Source: Chryseobacterium aurantiacum
Lineage (GTDB): Bacteria; Bacteroidota; Bacteroidia; Flavobacteriales; Weeksellaceae
Assembly (NCBI RefSeq): GCF_003020585.1
Contig: NZ_PXUE01000006.1
Span: forward strand, 124,001-188,000
DNA: 64,000 bases
Reading direction: 5' to 3'
The position numbers were made by a program, and so were the translations under genes. The notes under the pieces are model-generated. The model was given only the letters and a program-made list of their open reading frames with translations. It was not told the origin of the DNA and ran no database searches. Every line of letters begins with the position of its first letter. Within the stretch, counting starts at the first letter, position 1. Shown here piece by piece: positions 1-8,380 of this stretch.

Positions 1-444
1 CCGCATCATACCCTCAGACTGAAACAGCTTCAGAACTTTCTGGCAGGGAATTATCTGTTGCATTTTCTCTGCATATCTCTTTCTGTTATCCAGAAGCTTT
101 TGTCCTATTTCAAAGCTTTGCTGCAATTTTGCCTTTGCTTCATCATCTGATAATGTTTCAGGGTTAAAGCCTGGATCAAACTGACTTTTTATCTGTTTCT
201 GACTGTCCAGATACTCGTTGTAAAGCTGTGTAAATTCTGCTTTATCACCGGCATCAACATTCAAATTATCCATGATCATATTGTTCCTGAATTTCTTCAA
301 GAGTTCCTTTCTTTCTTCAGGAGAAAGATTGTTGATGACTTCCTTTCTTTGTTTAGGATCCATCTTTTTCCAATCATAATCATTGATTTGAGCATTAAAG
401 CCAAAACCATAAATAATAAAAAACGTCAATATTATCTTTTTCAT
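1..444 (-). CDS. Partial exported helical protein of the ECF sigma operon
   Basis: The reading frame is open from an ATG at 444 to the window edge (148 codons), so the C-terminus is missing. Residues 1-19 look like a signal peptide ending in NAQ. The rest is charged and helical, with a segment NLSPEERKELLKKF and a region rich in Gln, Lys and Glu. This resembles the small periplasmic Spy/CpxP-like proteins that in flavobacteria are often encoded after an ECF sigma factor and annotated as its sensor. It starts 9 bp after the stop of the membrane protein upstream, with AAAGAAAG before the ATG, so it is the third gene of the sigma operon. A role in sensing envelope or metal stress is inferred only from family and position. 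Confidence 0.55.
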   Translation of the reverse strand, partial: MKKIILTFFIIYGFGFNAQINDYDWKKMDPKQRKEVINNLSPEERKELLKKFRNNMIMDNLNVDAGDKAEFTQLYNEYLDSQKQIKSQFDPGFNPETLSDDEAKAKLQQSFEIGQKLLDNRKRYAEKMQQIIPCQKVLKLFQSEGMMR

Positions 445-453
445 CTTTCTTTA

Positions 454-990
454 TTAGTTATATAAATCCAAATAAACGTCTTGAGTTGAATTACTGGCCA
501 ATTCTGCAATTTCGGAATTGGAAAACGAATCCAGATACTCATTCATTCTGTTTTCTTCTTTTTTTACTACAGCTTTCACCGGTTTTTGTGATACTGTTTC
601 TTTTTGATTTCCATTGTTGATGGAAAAATCAATAGTACCTTTCTGATTTACAGATGTTTGATTATTATTTTCAACCGAAGTTAAATCATCTTTCAATGTT
701 TCATATGCAATTTCGCCCTCCGTTTTAGGTTCTGTCTTATTTATAGCATATACTCCTTTTGAATTCAACCCTTTATCTGCAGAATCATTATTGTAATTAA
801 AAACAAATGTTATCCCAAAGATCAAAGCCAATGATGCAGCTACAGCATACATCCAGTTTAACTTAAAGACAGGTGCTTGTTTCTCTGTCTTTATATCATT
901 CAAAATACCTTCCTGAATATTTTCAAACAAATTATCAGGGACTTTGTAAATGTTTTTACGTTCTAATTTTTCTATGTCGAACTCTTTCAT
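454..990 (-). CDS. Putative anti-sigma factor, single-pass membrane protein
   Basis: A 178-residue protein with a short N-terminal cytoplasmic part (residues 1-45), one hydrophobic helix at about 46-65 (WMYAVAASLALIFGITFVF) and a low-complexity, Asn/Thr/Lys-rich outer part. This layout, directly downstream of an ECF sigma gene (17 bp gap) and upstream of a small exported protein, fits the membrane anti-sigma factors of Bacteroidetes ECF operons. The N-terminal region would bind sigma. I see no zinc-finger HxxxCxxC motif, so it is not a ZAS-type anti-sigma factor. The function is inferred from topology and operon position rather than from a recognised domain. Confidence 0.5.
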   Translation of the reverse strand: MKEFDIEKLERKNIYKVPDNLFENIQEGILNDIKTEKQAPVFKLNWMYAVAASLALIFGITFVFNYNNDSADKGLNSKGVYAINKTEPKTEGEIAYETLKDDLTSVENNNQTSVNQKGTIDFSINNGNQKETVSQKPVKAVVKKEENRMNEYLDSFSNSEIAELASNSTQDVYLDLYN

Positions 991-1007
991 CTTTGTTTTA
1001 TCAAAAA

Positions 1008-1559
1008 TTATCTTTCGTAATTTTTCTTAATATAATCTTCTATTTTCTGCTTAGCATAATGATAATTGGTTTTCAATGTCCCTACAGACATGTCCACAAT
1101 TTTTGAAATTTCCTCATAAGGCAAATCATCATAATACCGCATCATAAATACCAGTTTCTGCTTTTCGGGCAGGCTTTGTATAGCATTCTGAAGCAAAATT
1201 TGTATTTCTTCAGCATCATCATCAGCATTGTCTGCAACAAGATTCTGCATGTGATACTCCGGATCTTCATCCGTTTTCTGCATTTTCTTCATTTTATTAA
1301 CCTGCTGCAGTGCTTCATTGGTAGCAATTCTGTACAGCCAGGTATACAACTGGCTATCATTCTTGAACTGATGAAAATTCTGATAAGCTTTAATAAAAGT
1401 TTCCTGCAAAGTATCCTGGGCAAGATCTCCGTCCACAATAATTCTTCTTATGTGCCAGTACAATCTGCTTTGATAGGCATCCATCAAGGCACGGACACCT
1501 CTATCCTGGGTCCGTGGGTTCTGCATCAACGAAATAATTTCCGCGTCCTTAATCTTCAT
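1008..1559 (-). CDS. ECF-family RNA polymerase sigma factor
   Basis: A 183-residue sigma-70 family protein of ECF size. Region 2 lies at about residues 24-92, with the core-binding/-10 helix DTLQETFIKAYQNF. Region 4.2 lies at about 122-180, with the helix-turn-helix LPYEEISKIVDMSVGTLKTN. Region 3 and region 1.1 are absent, as expected for ECF factors. It is the first gene of a three-gene reverse-strand operon with a membrane anti-sigma-like protein and an exported partner. It would redirect RNA polymerase to a small envelope-related regulon. The only ECF-type promoter sequence I saw in the window is in front of the TolC-family gene near 58.7 kb; I saw none in front of this operon. Confidence 0.9.
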   Translation of the reverse strand: MKIKDAEIISLMQNPRTQDRGVRALMDAYQSRLYWHIRRIIVDGDLAQDTLQETFIKAYQNFHQFKNDSQLYTWLYRIATNEALQQVNKMKKMQKTDEDPEYHMQNLVADNADDDAEEIQILLQNAIQSLPEKQKLVFMMRYYDDLPYEEISKIVDMSVGTLKTNYHYAKQKIEDYIKKNYER

Positions 1560-1741
1560 AAGATGCCTTTCATTGTTTTGGATTACAAAAATAACTGAAA
1601 GTTAAATTAATTATTCAATTTTCGGTTTAAATATTAAAAATAATATGAGACAGTTACGCAATAAACGTGCCTCTATTTATCTTCATGGCTTCTGTACTCA
1701 TCTTCCTTTCCCGGCTCAGCTTAAAATCTTATATTTGTTAG

Positions 1742-2494
1742 ATGCAAATTGTAATTATCGGTTCCGGAAATGTTGCCTATCATATGGCAAAAGCTTTCAC
1801 ACTGAAAGGGATTTCGCTGGCCCAGATTTTTGGCAGGAACGAAAAAGAATTAAGTAAGATTTCTGAAGAATTAAGTATTCCGTATTCCACGGAACACTTG
1901 GAAGATGCAGATCTTTATATCATCTGTGTAAGTGATAATTCTGTAGAGCAAGTATCAAAAATCATTACAAAAAAAGATTGTTTGGTGGCCCATACTTCAG
2001 GTTCACTTCCCAAGGAAACTCTGATTGGTGAATACAGAAAATCAAGTTTTTATCCATTGCAGACTTTTTCTAAATCAAAAGAACTGGAATATGAAAAAAT
2101 TCCTTTTTTCATTGAAACCGAGAACGAAGCAGATCAGAAAACTCTTGTTGAACTTGCTTCCAGGATTTCAAAAAATGTAATGGAAAGCAATCATGAAAAA
2201 AGAAAATACATTCATTTGACAGCCGTTTTTGCCTGCAATTTTGTGAACCATCTTTTTTCAAGAGCGAAAGAAATTTCAGATTCTCAGGAAATTCCGTTTG
2301 ATTACTTTTTACCTTTGATTGATGAAACGGTTCAGAAGATCCATGAAATAGAGCCCAAAATGGCCCAAACCGGACCCGCAGTGAGAAATGACCTAAGGGT
2401 TTTACAGTTACATGAGCAATTAATAAAAAATGAAGAAAGTCTTGATATTTACAGGACGATGAATCAATCTATTCAAAAAATGTATGAGTTATAA
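1742..2494 (+). CDS. Rossmann-fold/DUF2520 oxidoreductase-like protein
   Basis: A 250-residue protein with an N-terminal nucleotide-binding Rossmann fold (GSGNVAYHMA at residues 8-17, glycine-rich turn) and a helical C-terminal half matching the DUF2520 architecture, which resembles 6-phosphogluconate dehydrogenase-like or F420-dependent NADP oxidoreductase-like enzymes. The substrate is unknown. The gene overlaps the KdsC-like gene by 11 bp, and maf follows, giving a conserved-looking flavobacterial cluster. A TATATTTG box ends 4 bp before the ATG, so the message could be leaderless, but I see no matching -33 TTG. Family call good; reaction unknown. Confidence 0.8.
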   Translation: MQIVIIGSGNVAYHMAKAFTLKGISLAQIFGRNEKELSKISEELSIPYSTEHLEDADLYIICVSDNSVEQVSKIITKKDCLVAHTSGSLPKETLIGEYRKSSFYPLQTFSKSKELEYEKIPFFIETENEADQKTLVELASRISKNVMESNHEKRKYIHLTAVFACNFVNHLFSRAKEISDSQEIPFDYFLPLIDETVQKIHEIEPKMAQTGPAVRNDLRVLQLHEQLIKNEESLDIYRTMNQSIQKMYEL

Positions 2495-3002
2495 AGAGAA
2501 ATTAAAAGATATTAAGGCATTTGTATTTGATGTAGACGGTGTTTTCACAGACGGAAGTGTTTATCTGATGCCTGGAGGAAATATGTGCAGAGTAATGAAT
2601 GTTCTGGACGGCTATGCAGTAGTTAAAGCATTAAAAAACAATTATTTGATAGGTGTAATTACTGGTGGAAATGATGAAATGGTAAAACACAGGATCAATT
2701 ATCTTGGAATTCAGGATTATTACCCAAAATCTCATAATAAGATTGAAGATTTTGAAGATTTTAAAAAGAAGTATAACCTTAAAAATGAGGAGATTCTAAC
2801 CATGGGAGATGATCTTCCAGATATTCACATCATGGAAAATTCTGCCATTGCAGCGTGCCCGGAAAATGCTGTTCCTGAAGTAAAGGGAGTATCTGATTAT
2901 ATTTCTCCTAAAAAAGGAGGAAGTGGCGCTGTACGTGATGTAATTGAACAAGTAATGAAGGTTCAGGGGAACTGGCATGATGATAACACTCAATCTGTAT
3001 AA
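2484..3002 (+). CDS. kdsC: KdsC-like HAD phosphatase (KDO-8-phosphate phosphatase family)
   Basis: A 172-residue HAD-superfamily phosphatase of the compact KdsC type. Motif I is FDVDGVFTDG with the nucleophile and acid/base at D16 and D18. Motif III/IV is MGDDLPD near residue 107. There is no cap domain, as in the tetrameric KDO-8-P phosphatases (typically 170-190 residues). The expected reaction is hydrolysis of 3-deoxy-D-manno-octulosonate 8-phosphate to KDO for lipopolysaccharide. The start overlaps the upstream gene by 11 bp, indicating translational coupling. A general cytosolic HAD phosphatase cannot be excluded, because the KDO-specific residues lie in the subunit interface. Confidence 0.8.
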   Translation: MSYKEKLKDIKAFVFDVDGVFTDGSVYLMPGGNMCRVMNVLDGYAVVKALKNNYLIGVITGGNDEMVKHRINYLGIQDYYPKSHNKIEDFEDFKKKYNLKNEEILTMGDDLPDIHIMENSAIAACPENAVPEVKGVSDYISPKKGGSGAVRDVIEQVMKVQGNWHDDNTQSV

Positions 3003-3012
3003 TCTTTAATTC

Positions 3013-3576
3013 ATGAAATTACTTTTAGCATCCCAATCACCAAGAAGAAAGGAACTTCTTTCCAGCCTTGGTTTTGAATTTGAAGTGGTAAAAATTGACT
3101 GTGAAGAGATTCTTCCAGAACACATCAAAATAGAAGAAGCAGCCGCTTATTTGTCTGAATTAAAAGCAGATGCATTCAGAAGCCTGACTGGTGACGAAGT
3201 TTTACTGACTGCAGACACGGTAGTTGCCATTGATAATCAGTTTCTTGGCAAGCCTAAGGATGAAGCAGATGCTTTCAGTATGCTTCGCAGCCTTTCCGGA
3301 AAAACCCATCAGGTGTACACCGGCATTACGATTAAAACTACTGATAAGATCTTTACTGAAACGGATGTAGCAGATGTAACATTGGATGACATCAGTGATG
3401 ATGAAATAAACTACTACATTCAAAATTACAAACCTTTTGATAAAGCCGGAAGCTATGGTATTCAGGAGTGGCTGGGAATGGCAAAAATCAGTAAAATGAC
3501 AGGAAGTTTTTATACCATTATGGGACTTCCTACCCATCTTGTTTATAAAATTTTGAAAGAAACCTCGATAATTTAA
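3013..3576 (+). CDS. maf: Maf family nucleoside triphosphate pyrophosphatase
   Basis: A 187-residue protein beginning with the Maf signature LASQSPRRKELLSSLGF (residues 4-20), followed by the conserved ADTVV segment near residue 68 and KPKDEADAFSML. Maf proteins hydrolyse dTTP/UTP or modified nucleotides to the monophosphate and act in the cytosol as house-cleaning enzymes. The length is typical. The start lies 10 bp after the kdsC stop, so it is probably co-transcribed with the two genes upstream. Which Maf subfamily (YhdE or YceF specificity) it belongs to cannot be settled by eye. Confidence 0.9.
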   Translation: MKLLLASQSPRRKELLSSLGFEFEVVKIDCEEILPEHIKIEEAAAYLSELKADAFRSLTGDEVLLTADTVVAIDNQFLGKPKDEADAFSMLRSLSGKTHQVYTGITIKTTDKIFTETDVADVTLDDISDDEINYYIQNYKPFDKAGSYGIQEWLGMAKISKMTGSFYTIMGLPTHLVYKILKETSII

Positions 3577-3723
3577 AAAATTATGAGGCCCCTGCCCCCT
3601 ATAAAGATGAAATAAAATATTTCAGAAAGAAATATAAATATTATTCATTATAAAATTTTATTATTTTTACAAAATCATCAAACTGCTGATAATAAAAAGC
3701 AAATTAGCGAGTTATATTGAATA

Positions 3724-6315
3724 ATGAAAAAGAATATATTGTTCCTTTTAGTGATATGCCTCGTTGCATCCTGTGCTACCAAAACAAAGAAGCCGGAGCA
3801 ACGATCAAAACTATTGAAAGGGTTTTCCACATATTATAACACCCTGTTTAATGCCAAAGATGCATTGAACAGTGAGTTTACTGCCCGTGATAAAGGACAT
3901 AAGGATAATTTTTATGCTCCTTATATCCCTATCCTTACTTTTGAAGATCAGCCATTAGGAAGTGATCTTGGCCAATCAACAGCTTTCGCAGAGAATTCAA
4001 TGAAAATGGGTGAAGTAGCCAACAGGTCTTCATCAAGAGGTAATTCGGGAGTTCCCAATATGCAGGGGCCGCCGGGACCAGGTCAAAATAATCCTGATGA
4101 AAATCAGAATAAGGGTGCCACTACTTTAGAAATTGCCGAAGCTAAGGCTCTAAAAGCCATTAACAAATATTCTGTAACCCGAAACGGTGAAGAAAAAAAC
4201 AAGCAGATTTTTGATGCCTATATGATTCTTGCACAGTCAAGAATTTATCAGAATAAGCCTCTACAGGCCATGGATGCCCTCAATTATGTTTTCACTCATA
4301 TGAAAGATGACAAAAGGATTCCGTTGGCAAGAATTTATCAGGGAGTGGCTTATGATAAAGTTAAAGATTACCACAGAGCCCATGAAACTTTTGCTAAGCT
4401 AAAGGGTGAGGATATTAATAAAACTTATGGTAAACTATTAAGCATTTATTATGCTGAATCCCTTTTGGATGCAGGTAAAAAAGAAGAAGCATCCAAGGAA
4501 CTTGATCTTGCTTTCGAACTGAATTCCAACAGAAAACTAAAGAGCCGAATTGCTTATCTGAGAGGTCAGGTTCTTGAAAATTTGGGTCAAAATGATAGAG
4601 CCAGAGAAAGTTTTACAGCTGCCTACAAGTATTCCAGTGATTTTGAATTTGAAGTAAAATCTCAGATCGCCATTGCTAAAACCTTTAATGGCAAAGGAGA
4701 TTACAATGGTGCTAAAAACTATCTGGAAGGAATCAGTAAAAAAGGAACTTATGGTTCCCGAAAGAATGAATTTTACTATGCCTTGGGTCTAATGGCCAAT
4801 AAAGCAGGAAAAAAAGACGAAGCACAGCAATTTTTCAGAAAGTCTTTATTTGAAAAGGTTTCTGATCCACAAATCCGTGGACTGGCTTATTATGAGATAG
4901 GAAAAAACTATCTTGATAAGAATGACTATATCGGAGCCGGCAGTTATTATGATTCTGCGCTTGCCGTAATGACCTATGAACCATCAAAAATCCTGTTGAA
5001 GGATCAGTCTGAATACATTAAAAAGATCTCCAAAAACTATTATTTGATCAAGAAGAATGACAGTATTCTTTCTTTGTCCAAAATGAATGATGCACAGAAA
5101 ACAGATTTTTTCTCAAAGCATATTGCCAAATTAAAGATCAAGGAAGAAAAGGAAGAACTAGAGAGAAAACGTGCTGAAAGAATCAAAGGCTTTGATACGG
5201 GAGATTATAATTCTAATTCAATTTTTGCCAATAATAATTCCAATTCTTTTGAAGATTTTGGGGTAACTACGAAAGGTTTTTATTTCAATAATACCGGAAC
5301 TGTAAGTAAGGGAACGTCTTCATTTAAGCAGGTTTGGGGAGACAGAGCTCTTTCTGACAACTGGCGTTTTTCCAAAAAGATGGCTTCTATTGAGGATATG
5401 AAAAACGAAGCTCTTGGGGTTACTTCAGCTCCTAATCCCAGACGTTTTGAACCGAGCTATTATATTGAGCAGATTCCTACCGACCAGGGCAAATTGGGCC
5501 AGTTAAAAAAGGACAGGGATACGGCTTCCTTAGGACTTGGTATCATGTATCAAAATTATTTTACCAATACTCCCCTAGCTACTAAAACTCTTTATGATCT
5601 TGTAGATGTAAAACCGGAAGAAAAGGTAATGCTACAGGCATTGTATGAAATATTTGCCATGAACTATGAGAAAAATCCTCAGGCATCAGACAGGGCAAAA
5701 CAGATTCTTTTGACTGATTATCCTTATACTTCCTACGCTGAGTTTGCAAGAAATCCTAAAAACGTTTCTTTTGTAAAATCAACGGAAGATGTTGAAAATG
5801 AATACAAAAGAGCATATGCACTTTATGAGTCAGAAAAATTTGGAGAAAGCAGACAGGTTATTGACCAGACTCTTCAGAAGTTTCCGAAGGATGCACTGGT
5901 TCCAAAATTATATCTCTTAAATGCCTTTAACGCAGGAAAATCAAGCGGAAAAGAGGTAATGATTCTTCAGCTTGAGCAAATTGCTTTGAATTATTCTAAA
6001 ACACCTGAAGGGATAAGAGCCAAGGAAATGCTTAACTACCTGAAAAGTGAACTAAGCTTCCAGGCTACCGATAATAAAGGAAATGCCATTATGGAACAAC
6101 CCGCCTCTCCTATTCAGTCTGGTAACCCTAATAAAGAAGCCCAGCAAATGATGAATGAAGGAGGGAAAAAACAAGGAGGCATCAATAATTCGCAAAACTT
6201 CGAATTGGCACCTCCTCAACAAAATCCTGCCAATAATGTACAACAGCAGAAAAACAGTATTGGAACTCCAAACCAACCCGTAAAACCAAACGTACCTCCT
6301 GGAGGACCACAATAA
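3724..6315 (+). CDS. sprE: SprE (PorW-like) TPR lipoprotein of gliding motility/type IX secretion
   Basis: An 863-residue lipoprotein. The signal peptide ends in the lipobox LVASC with Cys17. The conserved start of the mature protein, GFSTYYNTLFNAKDAL, is characteristic of SprE/PorW. Residues about 150-430 form successive tetratricopeptide-like helices. The tail from about 770 is Gln/Asn/Pro-rich. In Flavobacterium johnsoniae SprE (similar length) is needed for gliding and for surface delivery of T9SS adhesins, and PorW is its Porphyromonas counterpart. The gene is preceded by 147 bp of AT-rich spacer and ends at a terminator shared with tsaB. It is the only T9SS component I recognise here. 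Confidence 0.85.
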   Translation: MKKNILFLLVICLVASCATKTKKPEQRSKLLKGFSTYYNTLFNAKDALNSEFTARDKGHKDNFYAPYIPILTFEDQPLGSDLGQSTAFAENSMKMGEVANRSSSRGNSGVPNMQGPPGPGQNNPDENQNKGATTLEIAEAKALKAINKYSVTRNGEEKNKQIFDAYMILAQSRIYQNKPLQAMDALNYVFTHMKDDKRIPLARIYQGVAYDKVKDYHRAHETFAKLKGEDINKTYGKLLSIYYAESLLDAGKKEEASKELDLAFELNSNRKLKSRIAYLRGQVLENLGQNDRARESFTAAYKYSSDFEFEVKSQIAIAKTFNGKGDYNGAKNYLEGISKKGTYGSRKNEFYYALGLMANKAGKKDEAQQFFRKSLFEKVSDPQIRGLAYYEIGKNYLDKNDYIGAGSYYDSALAVMTYEPSKILLKDQSEYIKKISKNYYLIKKNDSILSLSKMNDAQKTDFFSKHIAKLKIKEEKEELERKRAERIKGFDTGDYNSNSIFANNNSNSFEDFGVTTKGFYFNNTGTVSKGTSSFKQVWGDRALSDNWRFSKKMASIEDMKNEALGVTSAPNPRRFEPSYYIEQIPTDQGKLGQLKKDRDTASLGLGIMYQNYFTNTPLATKTLYDLVDVKPEEKVMLQALYEIFAMNYEKNPQASDRAKQILLTDYPYTSYAEFARNPKNVSFVKSTEDVENEYKRAYALYESEKFGESRQVIDQTLQKFPKDALVPKLYLLNAFNAGKSSGKEVMILQLEQIALNYSKTPEGIRAKEMLNYLKSELSFQATDNKGNAIMEQPASPIQSGNPNKEAQQMMNEGGKKQGGINNSQNFELAPPQQNPANNVQQQKNSIGTPNQPVKPNVPPGGPQ

Positions 6316-6322
6316 AAATAAA

Positions 6323-6349
6323 AAAAGCGAAGATTTAATCTTCGCTTTT
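6323..6349. terminator. Bidirectional terminator between sprE and tsaB
   Basis: A perfect 12-bp inverted repeat, AAAAGCGAAGAT / ATCTTCGCTTTT, with loop TTA, followed by T-rich sequence on the plus strand and preceded by A-rich sequence. It ends sprE (plus) and also lies at the end of tsaB. The loop TTA is the tsaB stop codon, and one arm encodes the last TsaB residues. Confidence 0.85.
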
Positions 6350-7015
6350 CTTTTTCTTTACGCCATGAAAATCTTTGAGATAGAAAGGCTCAAAGTAAGC
6401 CATATCTTCAAAGTCCCTGTTGTTTATCTTTTCTAATGTTTTTTTGATAAGGTATTGGGCAGACGGATAAATATTCTCATTAAAATCTGCATCCGGAAGA
6501 TTTAAAATATCTTTAGCTTTCTTTGCCCCATCTCCTACAAAGATTACTTTTTTATCCTTAAATTCTTCAAAAGAGGTTTCTTCTAAAATCTTCGCCTCCG
6601 TAGCTGAGAGTTCTTTTCCTGTAGAACCGTCATAAACGGCCGTATAAACCTCCATTCTCCTCGCATCGATCAAAGGCACTATGAAATCATAGTTATGTCC
6701 TAAAAACGGCTCTATCATGCTTTCAAGAGAATTTACAGCAATAAAAGGAACTTTCAGTCCGTAGCAGAAACCTTTTGCAGAAGCTGCACCAATTCTAAGA
6801 CCGGTATAAGAACCCGGGCCTTTTCCCAGGGAAACGGCTTCAATATCTTTAAGTGATATTCCGGCGCCTTCCAGTGCCCACTCTACATAGGTATGAAGAC
6901 TTTCAGACTGCTTATAGTTTTCGGAAACCTCTTCGCAAAGACACAATAGTTTGTCGTCTTCGGATACGGCTACCGAACAGTTTTTAGATGATGTTTCTAG
7001 ATATAGGATTTTCAT
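6335..7015 (-). CDS. tsaB: tRNA threonylcarbamoyladenosine biosynthesis protein TsaB
   Basis: A 226-residue ASKHA-fold protein. The N-terminus MKILYLETSSKNCSVAV is the phosphate-1 motif, and GKGPGSYTGLRIGAASAKG near residue 65 is the TsaB/TsaD hallmark. TsaB is the scaffold partner of TsaD in making t6A37 on ANN-decoding tRNAs; it lacks catalytic metal ligands itself. The stop codon is the loop of the downstream terminator, and the C-terminal KKKKSED is written by the A-rich and GC arm of that hairpin. The gene appears monocistronic. Confidence 0.92.
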   Translation of the reverse strand: MKILYLETSSKNCSVAVSEDDKLLCLCEEVSENYKQSESLHTYVEWALEGAGISLKDIEAVSLGKGPGSYTGLRIGAASAKGFCYGLKVPFIAVNSLESMIEPFLGHNYDFIVPLIDARRMEVYTAVYDGSTGKELSATEAKILEETSFEEFKDKKVIFVGDGAKKAKDILNLPDADFNENIYPSAQYLIKKTLEKINNRDFEDMAYFEPFYLKDFHGVKKKKSED

Positions 7016-7099
7016 TTTATCGTTTTAAGCTACAGTGCAAAATTGCAAAAAGGCAAAATCGCTTTTAATATTTTGCAAATTTACTCCATTATTTTGAGA

Positions 7100-7849
7100 C
7101 TATTTTTTGTAGATTGTTCTTGGTTCCGCCTGAGCGCTTGGATAAATAGTCATATCTGCAATGGTAACATGTTTGGGAGCATTTATACAGTAGGCAATGG
7201 CATCTGCAATGTCTTCAGCTTTCAACGGCTCATAGCCGGCATATACTGTAGCAGCCTTTTCGTTGTCTCCTTTGAACCTGATCAATGAGAAATCTGTCTC
7301 TACTGCACCAGGCTGAATATTGGTAACCTTAATCCCAAATTCGGTAAGCTCCAGTCTCATTCCCTCAGAAATAACATCTACGGCTTTTTTGGTAGCACAA
7401 TACACTACTCCATTGGCATAGGTTTGCCTTGCTGCCACAGAACTAATATTTATAACGTGACCTAAGTTTTTAGTTTTCATTAATGGGATAATCATTTTGG
7501 AAACATATAGCAATCCCTTTACGTTTCCATCAATCATAGAATCCCAATCATCAGTCTTTCCTGAAGAGATTGGATCAAGTCCATGAGCATTTCCTGCGTT
7601 ATTAATCAGAACATCAATATCTTTCCATTCTTCCGGAAGAGAATTGATGGCGGTTTCGACCTCTTCAAGATTGGTAACATCAAACCTCAAACTAAACACT
7701 TCGGTATATTGAGAAAACTCAGTATCTAAAGATTTAAGTACATCTTCTCTTCTTCCACAAATGATGATTCTGTTTCCTTGTTTTGCCAGAAGCTCTGCTG
7801 TAGATTTACCTATTCCGGAAGTGGCTCCGGTGATTAATATTGTCTTCAT
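7100..7849 (-). CDS. Short-chain dehydrogenase/reductase (YdfG-like)
   Basis: The ATG at 7849 gives a 249-residue protein beginning MKTILITGATSGIGKS, the TGxxxGxG cofactor motif. The frame is open upstream, but a start there would add 14 residues ahead of the conserved beta strand, so I prefer 7849. Also present are NNAG, the catalytic Ser in NISSVAARQ, and YCATK (Tyr and Lys of the triad). CGRRE after the second strand suggests NADP preference. The closest recalled relatives are the YdfG-type 3-hydroxy acid/serine dehydrogenases; the substrate is uncertain. It stands alone with 84 bp to tsaB. Confidence 0.88.
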   Translation of the reverse strand: MKTILITGATSGIGKSTAELLAKQGNRIIICGRREDVLKSLDTEFSQYTEVFSLRFDVTNLEEVETAINSLPEEWKDIDVLINNAGNAHGLDPISSGKTDDWDSMIDGNVKGLLYVSKMIIPLMKTKNLGHVINISSVAARQTYANGVVYCATKKAVDVISEGMRLELTEFGIKVTNIQPGAVETDFSLIRFKGDNEKAATVYAGYEPLKAEDIADAIAYCINAPKHVTIADMTIYPSAQAEPRTIYKK

Positions 7850-7967
7850 AAACGTTAATTTATTTAATATCCCAGTATGTGAATGCAACAATTTACCAAT
7901 GTCTAATGATACATTATTGATATTTTTTGTTACAATGAATCATGATTACTAGGTTCTGTTTTAATGG

Positions 7968-8339
7968 TTAATTTGCATCAAAAGCCTGAAAGGCATCGGT
8001 TATATGATCAATGATTAGATCTTTGTTTTCATCAGGAAGAACGGAGATAATATCAAATCTTACTTCATTCTGTTTTTCCGTTTCTTCCAGGTAATGATTA
8101 GCTGCGGTTACAATTGACTTAATCTTCGTTCTGGTAACGGCTTCCTGAGGTAGCATAAATGCATCCGTAGATCTGGCCTTTACTTCAACAATGATTATTA
8201 AATCTTCTTTTTCAGCAATAATATCAATCTCAGCTTTCTGAAATCTGAAGTTTCTGCCTATAACTTTATAGCCATTTTTTTGAAGATAATCAGCAGCCAT
8301 ATCCTCTGCTTTTTTTCCAAAGTCATTATGATCAGCCAT
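7968..8339 (-). CDS. YraN family protein (UPF0102)
   Basis: A 123-residue protein with the YraN layout: GKKAEDMAADYLQKNGYKVIGRNFRFQKAEIDIIA, then IIIVEVKAR. The Glu, Asp and E-x-K residues match the restriction-endonuclease-like nuclease core (E...D...ExK). The family is widespread and predicted to be a nuclease; the physiological role is unknown. It sits 41 bp downstream of the S66 peptidase gene on the same strand. Confidence 0.88.
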   Translation of the reverse strand: MADHNDFGKKAEDMAADYLQKNGYKVIGRNFRFQKAEIDIIAEKEDLIIIVEVKARSTDAFMLPQEAVTRTKIKSIVTAANHYLEETEKQNEVRFDIISVLPDENKDLIIDHITDAFQAFDAN

Positions 8340-8380
8340 ATCTGTTGTTTGAGTATGTCAGAGTGGGAGAGTGCTAATAT

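Noticed and set aside
1645..1857. A 70-codon forward frame upstream of the DUF2520 gene
   Set aside because: It overlaps the start of the real gene in another frame and has no protein-like features.
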